Source: Histoplasma ohiense (Eukaryota > Ascomycota > Eurotiomycetes > Onygenales > Ajellomycetaceae). Taken from it: 64,000 bases of DNA. The stretch is taken from positions 2,294,001 to 2,358,000 of the forward strand of contig JAEVHH010000003.1 of the NCBI GenBank assembly GCA_017607445.1. The letters are read 5' to 3'. The stretch's first letter is position 1, and the number at the start of each line of letters is the position of its first letter. A program made the position numbers and the translations under genes. The notes beneath the pieces were generated by a model. That model saw nothing but the letters and a program-made list of their open reading frames with translations, was not told where the DNA came from and did no database searches. Below are positions 34,731 through 47,108 of the stretch, piece by piece.

Positions 34731-35732
34731 AAAAGATTGAAATGAAAGAATATCAGAAGTCATTTCACAGTGAAGCACAGAGTAGAAGAATATTATAAGC
34801 TATATAAAAGAATTGTTAGAAACTATACAAATATGAAATATGAAGTGAAAGAATCATTAAAAGCTATATGAAAAAATTGTTAGAGACTATATAATTGCAG
34901 AGTATAGAGCAAAAGAACATCAAAGATTATACAGAATTATAATAATAAAAATAAATAAATGCAGAAGAAAAGTTAATTGTATAAATTAATTACTAATAAA
35001 TACTAATCTATTATATTAAGCTTCTTTGTGAATACTATCTGCAGTGTTACAGTTTGTAGACATTTGAGTCACTTTGTAGAACATAATTAATTATATCTTG
35101 AATATTTAGACACAATAGTCTATATAACTAATGATAAAGATATTCAGATTCATGAGAAATCTCTTATAACAATTAGACACTCAGATCTGTAAACAATATA
35201 TTCAGATATAAGAATTAATAACAAAACACTCAAATCTTAAATGCAGAAGAATCAATTTATAATATAACAGATATATTTCAATTAATGATTTAGTATTATT
35301 CTAAATACAGATTATGAATTGATTAAAAAAAGAAAAAGAAAAAAAATCAGAAGAAAAAATTGTATAAAAAGAATTTTTATAGAAAGAAAATTAAAATGAA
35401 AAAATATCAGAAACTATTTTACAGTGAAGCACAGAGCAGAAGAATGTTAAAAGTTATAGAGAAAAATTATTAGAAACTATACAAGTATAGAGTATGAAAC
35501 AGAAGAATCATTGAAAGCTATATAAAAGAATTATTAGAGACTATATAAGCACAGAACACAGAATGAAAGAACATTAAAAGCTATATAAAAGAATTATTAG
35601 AGATTATATAAATGTGAAGCATAAAGTGAAAGAACATTGAAAGTTACATGAGATCACAATGATAGAAACAAATGAGTGTAGAAGAGGAGTTGATTGTGTA
35701 AATTAATTACTAACAAATGCTAACTCATTACA
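34731..35732 (-). repeat. Gypsy-C fragments C5 (LTR piece) and C4 (LTR plus leader)
   Basis: 34731-35015 is an LTR-C piece lacking its left part. 35016-35262 matches the C3 leader, and 35263-35732 is a 470-bp LTR-C, so C4 is the 5' end of another minus-strand Gypsy-C. No gag or pol remains. The sequence is more AT-rich than other copies, which suggests greater age. Confidence 0.7.
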
Positions 35733-36541
35733 GATTGCAAAAAAATATCAAATAAGTAGTTATTGATTATTATTTTTTGATAATTATGAATTTCATCTTA
35801 TAGACAAATTTCTTTATTATTATAATCTTTATAAAATTATTATATTTGAGTTCTTATCTCATACAAGTCATATTCTACAATCTCTTGATGATATGTCTTT
35901 TCAACAGTATAAGTATTATCATACAAAGACAGTTAACAAAGCTGTTCACTATAAATATAAGCAATATGATGAGAGACAATTCTTTGTCAATCTGAAGAGT
36001 GTCTGACTGCAAGCATTCAAATCTGTCACAGTTAGATCTGGCTTCACAGATTATGAAATTTATTCACTTAATTAAAATATAATACTTAACTGATTGAAAT
36101 CTTTTACTCTTGATGACAGTCTGAATTTTGTTGTCTATGATAAAGACAGTAATGACTGCTCTCAATTTACTTTATCTTTTATAGATCAACTGTTAACTGC
36201 ATTTTCACAATTGAAATTCTTGAATACAGTTGCAAAACTACATTATCAAATTGAAGCAGTAGAGAAGATTTTATAAGATGTGAAGAATACTCTTACATCT
36301 GAATTAACTAGACAGTTGAATAAGATCTTCAAGAATAGTACAATTCAGTTGAAATTGAATACACACTGAGAGAGTGAACTAGCTGCTCATTATCACACAA
36401 ATAAACATCAGATTATCAAATTCTTTCACAGACAGATGCAAGTAGAAGAAGTCCTCACTATAGAGAATACAAATCACAAAATTGCAATATATAGAGCTGA
36501 TGAATGAAAAAAAGAGTTCAATAAGACTCTTCAAATGATTG
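35733..36541 (+). pseudogene. Fot1/pogo-like DDE transposase, 3' half
   Basis: One frame (codons starting 35734) with features of the Tc1/mariner-pogo DDE domain: LLFFDNYEFH (second catalytic Asp), then SHTSHILQSLDDMSFQ (normally ending LQPLD, with the third Asp), then the region that normally reads AF-KSTIRSGF (here AFKSVTVRSGF). A 60-codon open stretch (36094-36276) follows. Cut on the left by C4 and on the right by C2. A few TGA and TAA codons. Such enzymes move DNA transposons by cut-and-paste at TA sites. Confidence 0.75.
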
Positions 36542-39500
36542 TGTAACGGGCGTACTTCAATTAACGATTTGATACTATTCTAATTACAGATTATGAATTG
36601 ATTAAGAAAAGAAAGAGAAAAGAAATCAGAAGAAAAGATTGTACAAAGAGAGTTCTTATAGAGAAAAGTTCAGAGTGGAAGAATATCAGAAGCCACTTCA
36701 CAGTGAAGTGTGGAATGAAAGAATATTAAGAGCTACACAGAAGAATGATTAGAAACTACACAAGTGTGAAGTATGAGACAGAAGAATCATTGAAAGCTAT
36801 ATGAAAGAATCATTAGAGACTATATGAATGTGGAGCATGAAGCAGAAGAACATTAGAAGCTACATGAAAGAATTGTTAGAGACTATACAAATGCAGAGCA
36901 CAGAGTGAAAGAACATTAAAAGCTACACAGAAGAATTGTTAGAAACTATACAAGCACAGAGCACAGAGCAGAAGAACATCAAGAATTATACAAAATCACA
37001 ATAATCAGAAATGAGTGAATGCAGAAGAGGAGTTGATTGCATAAGTTAATTACTAACAGATGCTAATCCATCACATTATCCCCCTCTATCAGAGTGAGTG
37101 AGAACTTGTAAATGTTGAGAGTGACAGTGTTCTTCAAGACAGATGCAGATTCTCAGATTGGACAATTGTATTCTATTCATTTGACAAAATATTCACAGCA
37201 GTGACAGTTGATTCTATTATCAAGAATTGCTTCAATTTCCCACTCAAGTTTGTTGTCTTCTTCTACAATGACAGATGACTGACAATCAGAGGTTCTCTGT
37301 GAGAGGAATGGATTCTCAGCCACAGATCAGAGCAGGTTTGTATGAAAGATATTATGAATATCAGACAGAGTATTGAGTTGATAATCATGTGTATCTAGTA
37401 TTTTCTTCATTATATATTTGATGTGATGATAATCTAGTATATATAAGAGATGATCTGTTCTTATATTCTTGAGATTCAGTCAGACTTTGTCTTCTATATA
37501 ATATTGAGTCACAGAACTTTTTCTGATATTCATTTAATTCTTATAATCTTACTTAACACTGATCATTGAAGCTTCTGCTCATTCACAGACTTTCTTCAAC
37601 TTGCTTACAATATTCTCTGCTGTCTGTATGAGTCTGCAGATGTATATAGTTTCTCAGAGAGTCTCAGAGAAGTTCAGAATCTCTAAGTTGTATTCATGTA
37701 GAAAAAAGAATAGACTTACATCTGTCATGATGAAATTTCAACTGTTAATTGCAATCTCAGCATGTAGCAGCAGATTGCTTCAATTGTCTTGCATATAATT
37801 GCAGAACTTACAGAGAATGTTTTTTATCATTTGTATCATTCTCTCATTAGCTTCATCAGTCTCTGAGTAATACACTGTTGATAACTTTCATTCAATTCTT
37901 AATAATTGGCATACATGAGCTCAGAGTGTGCTGACAAATTGACTGTTTCTATCTGATACAATGAATGAAGGCAGACTATACATACAATAGAATGAGCTTC
38001 TAATGAAGACATCTGCAACTACTTCAGTGTTCATCTTGTCACAGAGCTGTAGTATTACATCTTTGCTGAATCAATTGACAATGACTAGAATGTTTATAGA
38101 ACCTTCACTTTCAGATAAGAAAACTGTAAAATCAATAGCTATATTGCATCAAATTCAGTTGAGAACAGATGAAGACTTCAGTATCTTTTTTCAGTATTCA
38201 CATCATATCATCACTGAATCACAGTGATCACAGTTGTGTACAAACTGATGTATGTCTTTCAACATATCTGATCAGTAGAATTCTCAGACAACAATGTTGT
38301 ACATGATTTTATATTCTGAATACTCAGTCATCAGCAAGTCATGAATTTCTTGTATGATCTATGATTATAGAGATTCTGAATCAGAGACTCATCATCTATC
38401 TCAAAAGTGTAAGCAGTTGTTATTATCAATTAAATATGCTGAGATATCTGTTCTTGAATATACATCTGCAGAGAATTGAAATGCTCTGCTTTGTACAGCT
38501 TCAGCAGTTTGTTGTCAGAATTCATCTGCTTCTGCTGCTAGCTTTCATTGTTCTTTGAGTGAGAATTCTTAAGCTTGAAACTGATTGATATGTACACAGA
38601 GTTCATCTGATTGTGTAGAACTTCTTATGATTGCAGAGTTGATTAATCAATACTTTTGATATTTTCATCTGTTATTCAAGTCATCAGATGATATATGTTA
38701 TTCTCAGCAGAACAGAGCATCTACAAGAGTATTCTCTACTTCAGATTGATAACAAATTGTGAACAAAAAACAGCTAAGAAACAATGATCAACACATATAC
38801 CTCTCAGTGAGCTTACAAATAATTGTGAAGTACTCTAGATTTTTATGATCAGTAACAATCTCAAATCTCTCAACACTCATAAGTTCAGATTTTCATTCTT
38901 TGAAATATTATATAATCACTGAAAGTTTCTTGTTGTAGATCTTGTAGTTGCATTCAGCAGATGACATCTTTTTCAAAATGAAAGCACAAAATTATAGAAC
39001 ATTTTCATTATTATATTGCATTAATACTTCATCTACTATATAATCTGAGATGTCTGTTTCAAGAATTGTGTGCTTATCTGAATTGAATGATTGCAGCATT
39101 GACATGTTTGTGAATATACACTTCAGCTTTTTGAATGCTGCATTCACTTCATCAGTTCATTGAAATACAGTGTCTTTTCAGATCAGATTCATTAGTGATT
39201 GTACAATATCAGAGAAGTCTTTGATGAATCTTTGATAGAAGTTGACAAATTCTAGAAAGCTTCTAGTTTCTTTTAATGAGACTGATGTCTTTCAGTTGAG
39301 AATTGCTTTCATCTTCTTAGAATTCATGCATACATCTTTTTCAGCTTCAATGATGAATTCTAGATAGATTGTAGACTTGATATCAAAGTCACATTTGTCA
39401 ATGTTCACTTGCAGTTCAGCTTTTTATAGACAGTCAAGCACTTGTTGTATGTGCTTACAGTGCTTGATGAGTGATTCATCAGTGAAGATCAAGATATCAT

Positions 39501-39603
39501 TCATGTACACTGAGATAATCTCATTGAGCAGATCTTGTACAGCTCAGTTAATGTATTTCTGAAATATACTTGAAGCATTCACTAATTCAAAGAGAGTCAC
39601 TGA
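36542..39603 (-). mobile_element. Gypsy-C copy C2, 3' part
   Basis: 3' LTR 36542-37075 (534 bp), purine tract (GAGGGGGATAA on the minus strand) at 37076-37090, then pol read leftwards from 39603. The right side is cut by insertion of Gypsy-B copy B2 at 39604. The left flank reads GATTG (36537-36541). Confidence 0.88.
37076..39603 (-). pseudogene. pol: C2 pol: RT, RNase H, integrase, chromodomain
   Basis: Heavily decayed. Readable blocks include ELVNASSIFQKYIN and YMNDILIF of the RT (about 39460-39590), LETDISDYIVDE of RNase H (about 39030-39075), then fragments of integrase and, near 37130-37260, the chromodomain region. The order mirrors C1. Stops are so frequent that no domain is intact. 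The 60-65 codon ORFs on the plus strand here are shadows. Confidence 0.78.
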
Positions 39604-39614
39604 TGTAATGGACG

Positions 39615-39885
39615 TGTAATAGACGCAACGGAGATATCTATATTAGGAAATAGCTATGTGGCGATAGAAGAACACAGAACACATCAGAATTAATGAGGAG
39701 GGACATAGCACACAGCACCATAGACAGCTGTAGCACATGGTGATTGCCTATATAATGCTCACTGATATCTGTAGATATTAGAAGATCAGCAATTAGCTTT
39801 GAATAATAGAGATTGCTACCTTCTTAACATTCTACATGCATACTTCACACTACTCTCATAATTATACCTACAACCATCTCTTACA
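39615..39885 (+). repeat. LTR-B (5' LTR of B1) with promoter signals
   Basis: 271 bp, TGTAATAG...CTCTTACA. TATATAA at 39749-39755; 33 bases further, AGCAATTAG (39788-39796) is the decayed form of AG[T/C]GATTAG, complementary to the primer site CTAATCACT at 39889-39897. This spacing fits an RNA whose 5' end is the primer. Confidence 0.9.
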
Positions 39886-39990
39886 ATTCTAATCACTCTA
39901 AACTTTATTTGAGTGGTCTGTTGTTATGCACATCTACAATAAAGCACACAACATTAGTTAAAACACACAACATTAGTTAAAACACACAAG

Positions 39991-41021
39991 ATGATCTCAA
40001 CACACACAAGATCCCTTGAAAATCAACCTGAATCCTCTACTGTCTCTGATGATCACAATGCACATTTGCAACAATTGAATGATCAAATCTGTGAATGAGA
40101 GCAGCAATTGCTATTCTGCATGCACAACAGCAGCTCAATGAGTTGAAAGCACAGATTTGTGAAGATACTCTCATCAAGCCTCAATTAACTCAGAATATCA
40201 CCACAGAATCACCACAAAATCAATCTGTGAATGATACAGATGATGATAATGAAACACCACTGAGGTTGAAGATTAAGAACTATTATTGAGGAAAAAATAT
40301 GTTAGAATTCAAGAACTATAAAGATCACATATTGACTCTCTTTACACACCACCACCAATATTATCAAAAGAAAGAACACAAGATAAATGATGCTAAACTC
40401 TACCTTGACATCCACATTAAGCAGAAATGGTTGAATTTTGTATCATTGTATGAGAGACATGGAGGAGCAACATCATTGACTTTTGACAATATATTATCAC
40501 ATCTAGAAATGCAAATTAACAATCCACAGAACCAGCACTGATTGATGAGTCAAAAGTTTCAAGATGCAAAACAACAAGAATGACAATCAATACATGATTT
40601 CTCTAAATATCTCAAAGACTGAGAATACTACTTACCCCCATATAGCAAAGAACAAAGAATGAATAACTTGCATAGTAAGACATTGAAGATATTACACATA
40701 GAACTCAACTGTTGAAATCAAGAGCCTCAGAACTATAAAGAGTTGCTTCAAATTCTACAGACTCTCAAAGAAAATATGTCAGAACAACAGCATGCTATTC
40801 ATAAAGAAAGATCTGTGATATTCATAGAGAATCAGCATCATTCTGATAAATCTAGCAACTGTTGAAACAAGAGAAAACAAGAGAAACAAATAGATTCAAC
40901 TGAACAAATCAAAAAAGATAAATATAACTGAATGAAGAAGTGTTCTCACTGCCATAAGAAGGGTTATATTGCAAATGATTGTTGAATGTTACACTTCAAA
41001 AAGCACAACCAAGTTCAATAA
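39991..41021 (+). pseudogene. gag: B1 gag
   Basis: ATG 39991, stop TAA 41019-41021. A one-base deletion near 40112 (compare B2) shifts the frame early. Gln-rich N-terminus, then a conserved block (LEFKNYKDHILTLF, about 40300-40345) and a zinc knuckle CSHCHKKGYIANDC at 40941-40982, with His changed to Tyr; B3 keeps the His. Gag is followed by pol in the -1 frame, but I see no canonical slippery heptamer in the 40979-41021 overlap. Confidence 0.82.
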
Positions 41022-44000
41022 GCAAAAAATCAACAATTTCAATCATAGAAGCAGCTGCTGCATTGAGAATATGAACAACTAGACTGCAAGATAAACAATT
41101 ATTGACAATGAATATATGAATACTGACAGAAGTGAGATGGTCGATGATGTGGATGCTAGTGGATTCTAGCACAGATATGAACTTCATATCCCACATCTGA
41201 GCATCAAAATATTTCTCAAAGACAGAAGATAAATCAAAAGTAGTGGAAGCAGTTGATAATCATAAGATTAAATCATATAGACAATGAAGAGCTGCAATGA
41301 AGATTATCAATGATAAACACATCCTTCAAGAAGAATTCCACCATTTTGAAGAGACTGACATTAGCAGATATGATGTAATTTTGAGTATGTCATGATTGAA
41401 AGCTGTGAACTCTGATATCAACTGAGTGTGAAGATGCTGAATCTATAGAAAAGTGTTGAATATTAATCACATGCATCTGAATACTGCTAAAGAATTTGCA
41501 ACACTAATTGATGATGATAATATTATATTCACTGCCTTATCATTACAAGCTGCGAGTGCAGCAACTGAGTCAAATATCTCAGATGATTATAAAGATTATC
41601 TTGATGTATTTCAAGAAGACATATCTGATGCAGAACACGCATCTCCTGATCATGTCATAGAGCTCAAACCTGGCAAGGAACTCTCATATCAATCAATATA
41701 TAACTTATCACCTCAAGAACTCTCTGTCCTCTGAGAATATATTGAAAAAATGTTAGAGAAGAATTGAATATGTCTATCCAAGAGTCCAGTCAGTACATCA
41801 GTGTTATTCACACTGAAGAAAGATGGAATTCTGCATCTTTGTGTGGATTATCAAGAATTGAATGAAATAACAGTCAAGAATTGATATCCACTGCTCTTGA
41901 TAAGTGAAATACTTGATAGATTAGCAGGTGCCAAAATATATATGCAACTGAATCTTAGAGATGTGTATCATAGAATTCACATATGAGCAGAGGATGAATA
42001 GAAAACAGCATTTCAAACACAATATGAACACTTTGAATATCTAGTCTTATCTTTTGAGCTAATCAATGCCTCTGTGATCTTTCAATCTTATATCAACAAA
42101 GCCCTCAGTGACCTTTTAGATGTATATTGTGTGGCTTATCTTGACAATATTGTAATCTATTCAAACACACTTGACAAGCATGTCGTCCATGTTAAGAATG
42201 TGCTGGAATGATTAAGGTGTTGAAGACTATATGCCAAACTTAGTAAGTGTATATTCCATGCAACAGAAATTGGATTTTTGAGTTTTGTGGTTATCATGCA
42301 GAGCATTACTGTTGAGAAACACTGTATTGATATGATTCTAGATTGGCCAGAACTGCAAACTATAAATAAATTGCAAATATTTCTAGAATTCATCAATTTC
42401 TATCATCAATTTATATACAAGTTCTTGATAATAACAGCACCCCTGACTGAATTGTTAAAAGATTACAAAACAAAAAGAGGGAAGAATAACACATCTATTC
42501 AGTTAGACAATAACTGCAAGCACACAATTTTGCAGTTAAAAGAATGCTTTACAAAAGCATCATTGTTGATCCACTTTGATCTGCAGTGAAAACTTCATAT
42601 AGAAACAGACAGATCTGATGTTGCAATTGTCACAGTAATATCACAATTAATGAATGATGATCACTGACACTCAATCACATTTTGGTCTAGAAAGCTCACA
42701 GAAACAGAAAGATGTTATCAAACATATGATCTAGAAATATTGCCAATTGTAGAAGCTTTCAGACAATAGCATCACTACTTATATGATAGCAGACACTCAA
42801 TAACTGTTTTATCTGATCATGCCAACCTTCAGCACTTCATGACAACAAAGTAGTTAAATGAGTGTCAAATTTGCTGAATGAAAATGCTCTCAGCATTCAA
42901 TTTTGAAATAGAGCACTGTTCTGAGAAAAATAATCCCACAGATGCATCAAGTCATTACTCAGATTTTGTAAAACACACAGCTCTCTTGACAGAGCTCTCT
43001 ATTCTGCAAGAGAAACTGTGTAAGAGAATCTTTAAATCACTAAAGACAAAAGAAAACACAAAGTTAGATCAATATATCAAGATGATGTGAAAAGATCTGC
43101 AAGCTAATGAAAATTGTTGAGTAAAGAGACTTATAATCATCAATGACAACAACCTCTACAGAATAAAGAACACATCTGTGGATGAGAATGAGATCACAGA
43201 TATTACAGAGTTAAATCTAGAGACTCTGATGCCACAGATTCTAGCTGTCAAGATATTTGAATTCAAGACAGTCTATTGTGAAGAGATAGCTGAATCTATC
43301 ATTGAACTTTTACTGTAGATTCAGAATAGAGACATCAGCACATCTGAACTTCACAGAAGACTAGAGATGAATGACACTAGTATAGATAATCATTTGATCT
43401 GAGCAGTAGATAAAGATGATCTGCTCAGAAAAGATGATAAAGTCTACATATCACAAAACAAGACTGTAAGATATGAAATAATGAAAATGAATCACAATGA
43501 TTCTCAAGATGACCATTTTGAATGTGACAAAATCATTGAAGTGATCAAACACAAGTACTTATGGCATGATATGAGTGATGAGATTGCAGAATATGTGAGA
43601 ACTTGCAATGTTTGTCAACACATCAAGATACCACAGCACAAGCCATATGGGTTGCTACAATCACATTCAGTGCCAGATAAGAAATGGCATACAATTAGCA
43701 TGGACTTTATTGAAGACCTGTCAGATAATAAAAAGAGAAGTCAAATCTATAATGCTATTGTTGTATTTGTTGATTTATTCATCAAATGAGTCATAATTGT
43801 GCCCACATCTTCAGAGCTAGATGCAGAAGAACTCACAGACATTATTATATGAAGAATTATGAAGAACTTTGATCTATCTGTGAACATTATCAGCAACTGA
43901 GATTCATTAATAAATAGCAAGTTTTGATCAACATTGTGTTATCTGCTCCATGTCCAACAAAAATTATCGACAGCATTCCACCCACAAATCAACAGCCAGA

Positions 44001-44812
44001 CAGAACAATTGAATCAGATGATTGAATATTATCTTCACACATATTGCAGCTATCAGCAAGATAATTGGATAGAATGGATTTCTCTGATGCAATGAGTATA
44101 TAACAACATCTTCCATGCATCAATAAAAATGACATCATCTGAAGCAATGATCAGCCAATCAACTGAACTTCACATAGACATGGAACCCTCAAGCACAGAC
44201 ACATCAAAATCAGTGATGGAACAAATGAAATGGATGAAGCAAGTGAAGAACAAAATCCAAGAATATCTGAAAGCTGTCAAAGCAGCTGAGAAAAAGTATT
44301 ATAATCAGTGCCATATATCAAAAAGCTTTAAGATAGAGAACTGAATAATGCTGCATGCAAAAAATATATCCATCTTGCAACTCTCACTCAAACTAGATCA
44401 TTGATTTTTGAGTCTCTTTCAAATAATTGATATTCACAGTACACAGATGTACAAACTGAAACTCATGCTGCAATATAAAGAGATTCATTCTGTATTTCAT
44501 ATTTCCCTTCTCAAACCATATCACACACACGACAGACAAATCCCGCAAGCAGAATCAATAATTATAGACACACAAGAGAAATGAAAAGTTGAAGCTATAT
44601 TAGACAAGCATCAGTACCACAGTCAAACACAATATCTTGTCAAATGGAAAGATTGTACAGACACAGATAATTCTTGGGAATTCAAGAAAAACTTGATGAA
44701 CAGTCAGAAGTACTTGAAACAGTTTAATAAAATCTATCAGAAGTCAGTCAGTAAACAAAAACAAAGAAGACAACAATAACTGCTGAATATATTTATTTCA
44801 TTCAGAGATTAA
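40979..44812 (+). pseudogene. pol: B1 pol: protease, RT, RNase H, integrase, chromodomain
   Basis: Protease box LVDSSTD at about 41150. RT at 41740-42600 with LDN (42139-42147) where LDD is expected; a GACGAT original would become GACAAT by CpG decay, and B4 also reads LDN. RNase H at 42600-42960. Integrase: CNVC zinc pair near 43605, SMDFIED (first Asp) at 43700, second Asp changed to Asn near 43900, E in SQTEQ at 44000. Chromodomain at 44585-44715 (YLVKWKD). The present stop is TAA at 44777-44779, but B3 and B4 show TGA (old CGA) there, so the ancestral stop was at 44810-44812. Confidence 0.86.
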
Positions 44813-45943
44813 AAAACAGATCTGTCTCAGCTTGATCAGTGTTATTCAAAAAATTGTCATCAAGACAAATCTGCTTATTATTCTGAATTTCCTCAACTGA
44901 CAAAGCACAACATTTCAACAATGACTTGGAAGCTGTGATCAGCAAGGTAATCACTGAGATCTCATCAATTATCATTTCAGCTGAAGTCTCAGAAGAACTG
45001 TCTCATTGAATCTTCTGAATCTTCACAGCAAAGAATCTAATCACTGCAGTCACAGCACTCTGCAAAACATTAATATTCAAAGCATCCACATCAGCAACAA
45101 TTAAATCCTCAGCAGTATTGATAATCATCTGAGTCAATTCAATGACATCTGCTGACATCTAATAGAAAGTTAATATTATATACTGTAAAAACATCTGTTT
45201 TGAATAATAACTTACTGAAACACAGATGTGCTTCATCACTGAGCAGTGCTTGCATTTTTTGCATCAATTCTCAGCAGACTCACAATGATGGTGGAGGAAT
45301 ATTGTCAAATGTTGAATACAATAACAGCAATATACTGCTGTGTTTCTTTCTAATACTTCAATAGAATCATCTGCTTCCTCATCTTCATCTACATTATCAG
45401 TCAACTCAAATAACATACCAAGATCTTGACTCAGTGAGAATGACATTGATGTAATAGCAGAATGTGAAAACACATTTTCTGAAATACTGCTATGATTAAA
45501 TATCACACTCTACTGTGACAACAGATCATCAAAGTTCATATAGAATTCTAGAACTTCATCTGCATTCTTATAGATCTGCACATCAAATACAAACCTTGCA
45601 ACAGCAGTTTGATATATAGCAAATCTCTCATTCAAGACTTCATCAGAGAGCAGCATCTCATGAAATTCATCAATCAAAGATTGACTGATTTTGTGAAAGT
45701 GCTCAGACATCTATAATCTGTTAGTGCTCTTAACAATCTCAGTTTAAGAAAACTTACAGCAGCACAACTTCTATTTGATATATGACAGACATAACAGTGT
45801 GTCTGTTCATTGTTCACAAAGCAAGGATATACTAAAGGATTCTGTAATCTCTTCAGACAACCCAAGCAAATGCTCTTGATGACAGACAGCATATCATTCT
45901 TCATAAACTTCAAATCAGCAACAGAAACAGCTGGTTCTGACAT
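44802..45943 (-). pseudogene. B1 antisense gene with two introns and two six-Cys modules
   Basis: Exon 1 45943-45758 (186 nt), intron 45757-45711 (47 nt, GTAAGT...TAG), exon 2 45710-45216 (495 nt), intron 45215-45159 (57 nt), exon 3 45158-44802 (357 nt with stop), 379 codons... as spliced codons 62+165+118. Each exon is a multiple of three. Exons 1 and 2 both end in C-x2-C-x11-C-x8/9-C-x2-C-x6-C plus two residues. Disabled by one TAG and one TGA in exon 2 and one TGA in exon 3. The stop overlaps the ancestral pol stop by 11 bp, tail to tail. The family is not recognised; zinc binding is an inference. The spliced product would be 345 residues (the 62+165+118 sum). Confidence 0.7.
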
Positions 45944-45977
45944 TCTATCATAACTTTAATTAATATCAAGACCTTAT

Positions 45978-46313
45978 TCAAAGAAGAAGAAAAAGCAAAA
46001 GCAACAAGAAAGAAATACAGATGTTGAAGATTGAAATCAATATTACAATGATGATCAAAGAAATTGCAACAACACAAAACTCAACCCAAAATGAAAAATG
46101 CAACCATGCAATCAAAACTTCAAATTTCACAATAAAAATCACATAAAAAGATACAGTATACTTTGTTTGATAAATTGATGTATTCTTTTTTAATAAAAAA
46201 TTGTTAGTGGTGATGTTGGTGATGATTTTTGATGGAGTATGATTTTTGATGTAGAAGTCAAAGAAAAGAGGTTCAGAAGTTGTGTCTAAATCATAATTGA
46301 ACTGCAATGACAC
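45978..46313 (-). CDS. 111-codon ORF upstream of the B1 antisense gene
   Basis: Open in all three full-length Gypsy-B copies with the same start (MS-QFN-DL) and the same 111-codon length. The C-terminal half is strongly hydrophobic, ending in a run of Leu. It stops 35 nt before the ATG of the antisense gene and ends in a pyrimidine-rich stretch, so it may equally be the promoter and 5' leader of that gene. No known family. Confidence 0.35.
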   Translation of the reverse strand: MSLQFNYDLDTTSEPLFFDFYIKNHTPSKIITNITTNNFLLKKNTSIYQTKYTVSFYVIFIVKFEVLIAWLHFSFWVEFCVVAISLIIIVILISIFNICISFLLLLLFLLL

Positions 46314-46486
46314 TGAAGATGAAAAAACATTCTTTCAAAACAGCAATACTTCAGAATTAATCTCAACAATTAATTCAACTCAATTCTGCAAACTCTATAC
46401 AATATTAACCACACAGTATATGTTACAAACTTCACACATTGCAGTAAGAAGCCCTGAGGACCAGACCTTTGAAGAAGAAAGATAAT

Positions 46487-46757
46487 TGTAATAGATGCAA
46501 CAGAGATATCTATATTAGAAAATAGCTATATGATGATAGAAAAACACAGAACACATCAGAATTAATGAGGAGAGATATAGCACACAGTATCATAGACAGC
46601 CATAGCACATGATGATCATCTATATAATGCTCACTGATATCCATAGATATTAGAAGATCAGTGATTAGCTTTGAATAATAGAGATTGCTACCTTTTTAAC
46701 ATTCTACATGCGTACTTCACACTACTCTCATAATTATACCTACAACCATCTCTTACA
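46487..46757 (+). repeat. LTR-B (3' LTR of B1)
   Basis: 271 bp, preceded by the purine tract at 46471-46486. It contains AGTGATTAG (about 46657), the exact complement of the primer site. CpG sites of other copies are TG or CA here. Confidence 0.93.
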
Positions 46758-47108
46758 AGACGCAACGGAGATATCTATATTAGGAAATAGCTATATGGCG
46801 ATAGAAGAACACAGAACACATCAAAATTAATGAGGATGAATATAGCACACAGTATTATAGACAGCTGTAGAGCATAATGACCATCAATATAATGCTCACT
46901 GATATCTGTAGATATTAGAAGATTAGTGATTAGTTTTGAATAATAGAGATTGCTACCTTTTTAACATTCTATATGTGTACTTCACACTACTCTCATAATT
47001 ATATCTACAATCATCTCTTACAATTCTAATCACTCTAAACTTTATTTGAGTGGTCTGTTGTTACACACATCTACAATAAAACATGCAATGTTAGTTAAAA
47101 CACACAAG

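Larger units (their letters stand above)
39615..46757 (+). mobile_element. Gypsy-B copy B1, full length
   Basis: 7143 bp, LTRs 39615-39885 and 46487-46757 (271 bp each). Target duplicate GGACG (39610-39614) and AGACG (46758-46762), which differ by one transition. It is inserted 6-10 bases into the 5' LTR of B2. Layout: LTR, primer site, gag, pol with chromodomain, convergent antisense gene, purine tract (GAAGAAGAAAGATAAT), LTR. Confidence 0.95.

Noticed and set aside
35733..36541. GATTG on both sides of the pogo remnant (35733-35737 and 36537-36541) as evidence for one insertion.
   Set aside because: The two copies are at different places of the pogo frame and border different Gypsy-C copies (C4 and C2). 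A chance match or a rearrangement is possible; it does not define an element.
46297..46485. 62-codon plus-strand ORF before the 3' LTR of B1, also in B3 (48695-48883, minus).
   Set aside because: It overlaps the antisense 111-codon ORF, runs into the purine tract and is absent from B4. More likely a by-product of sequence conservation.
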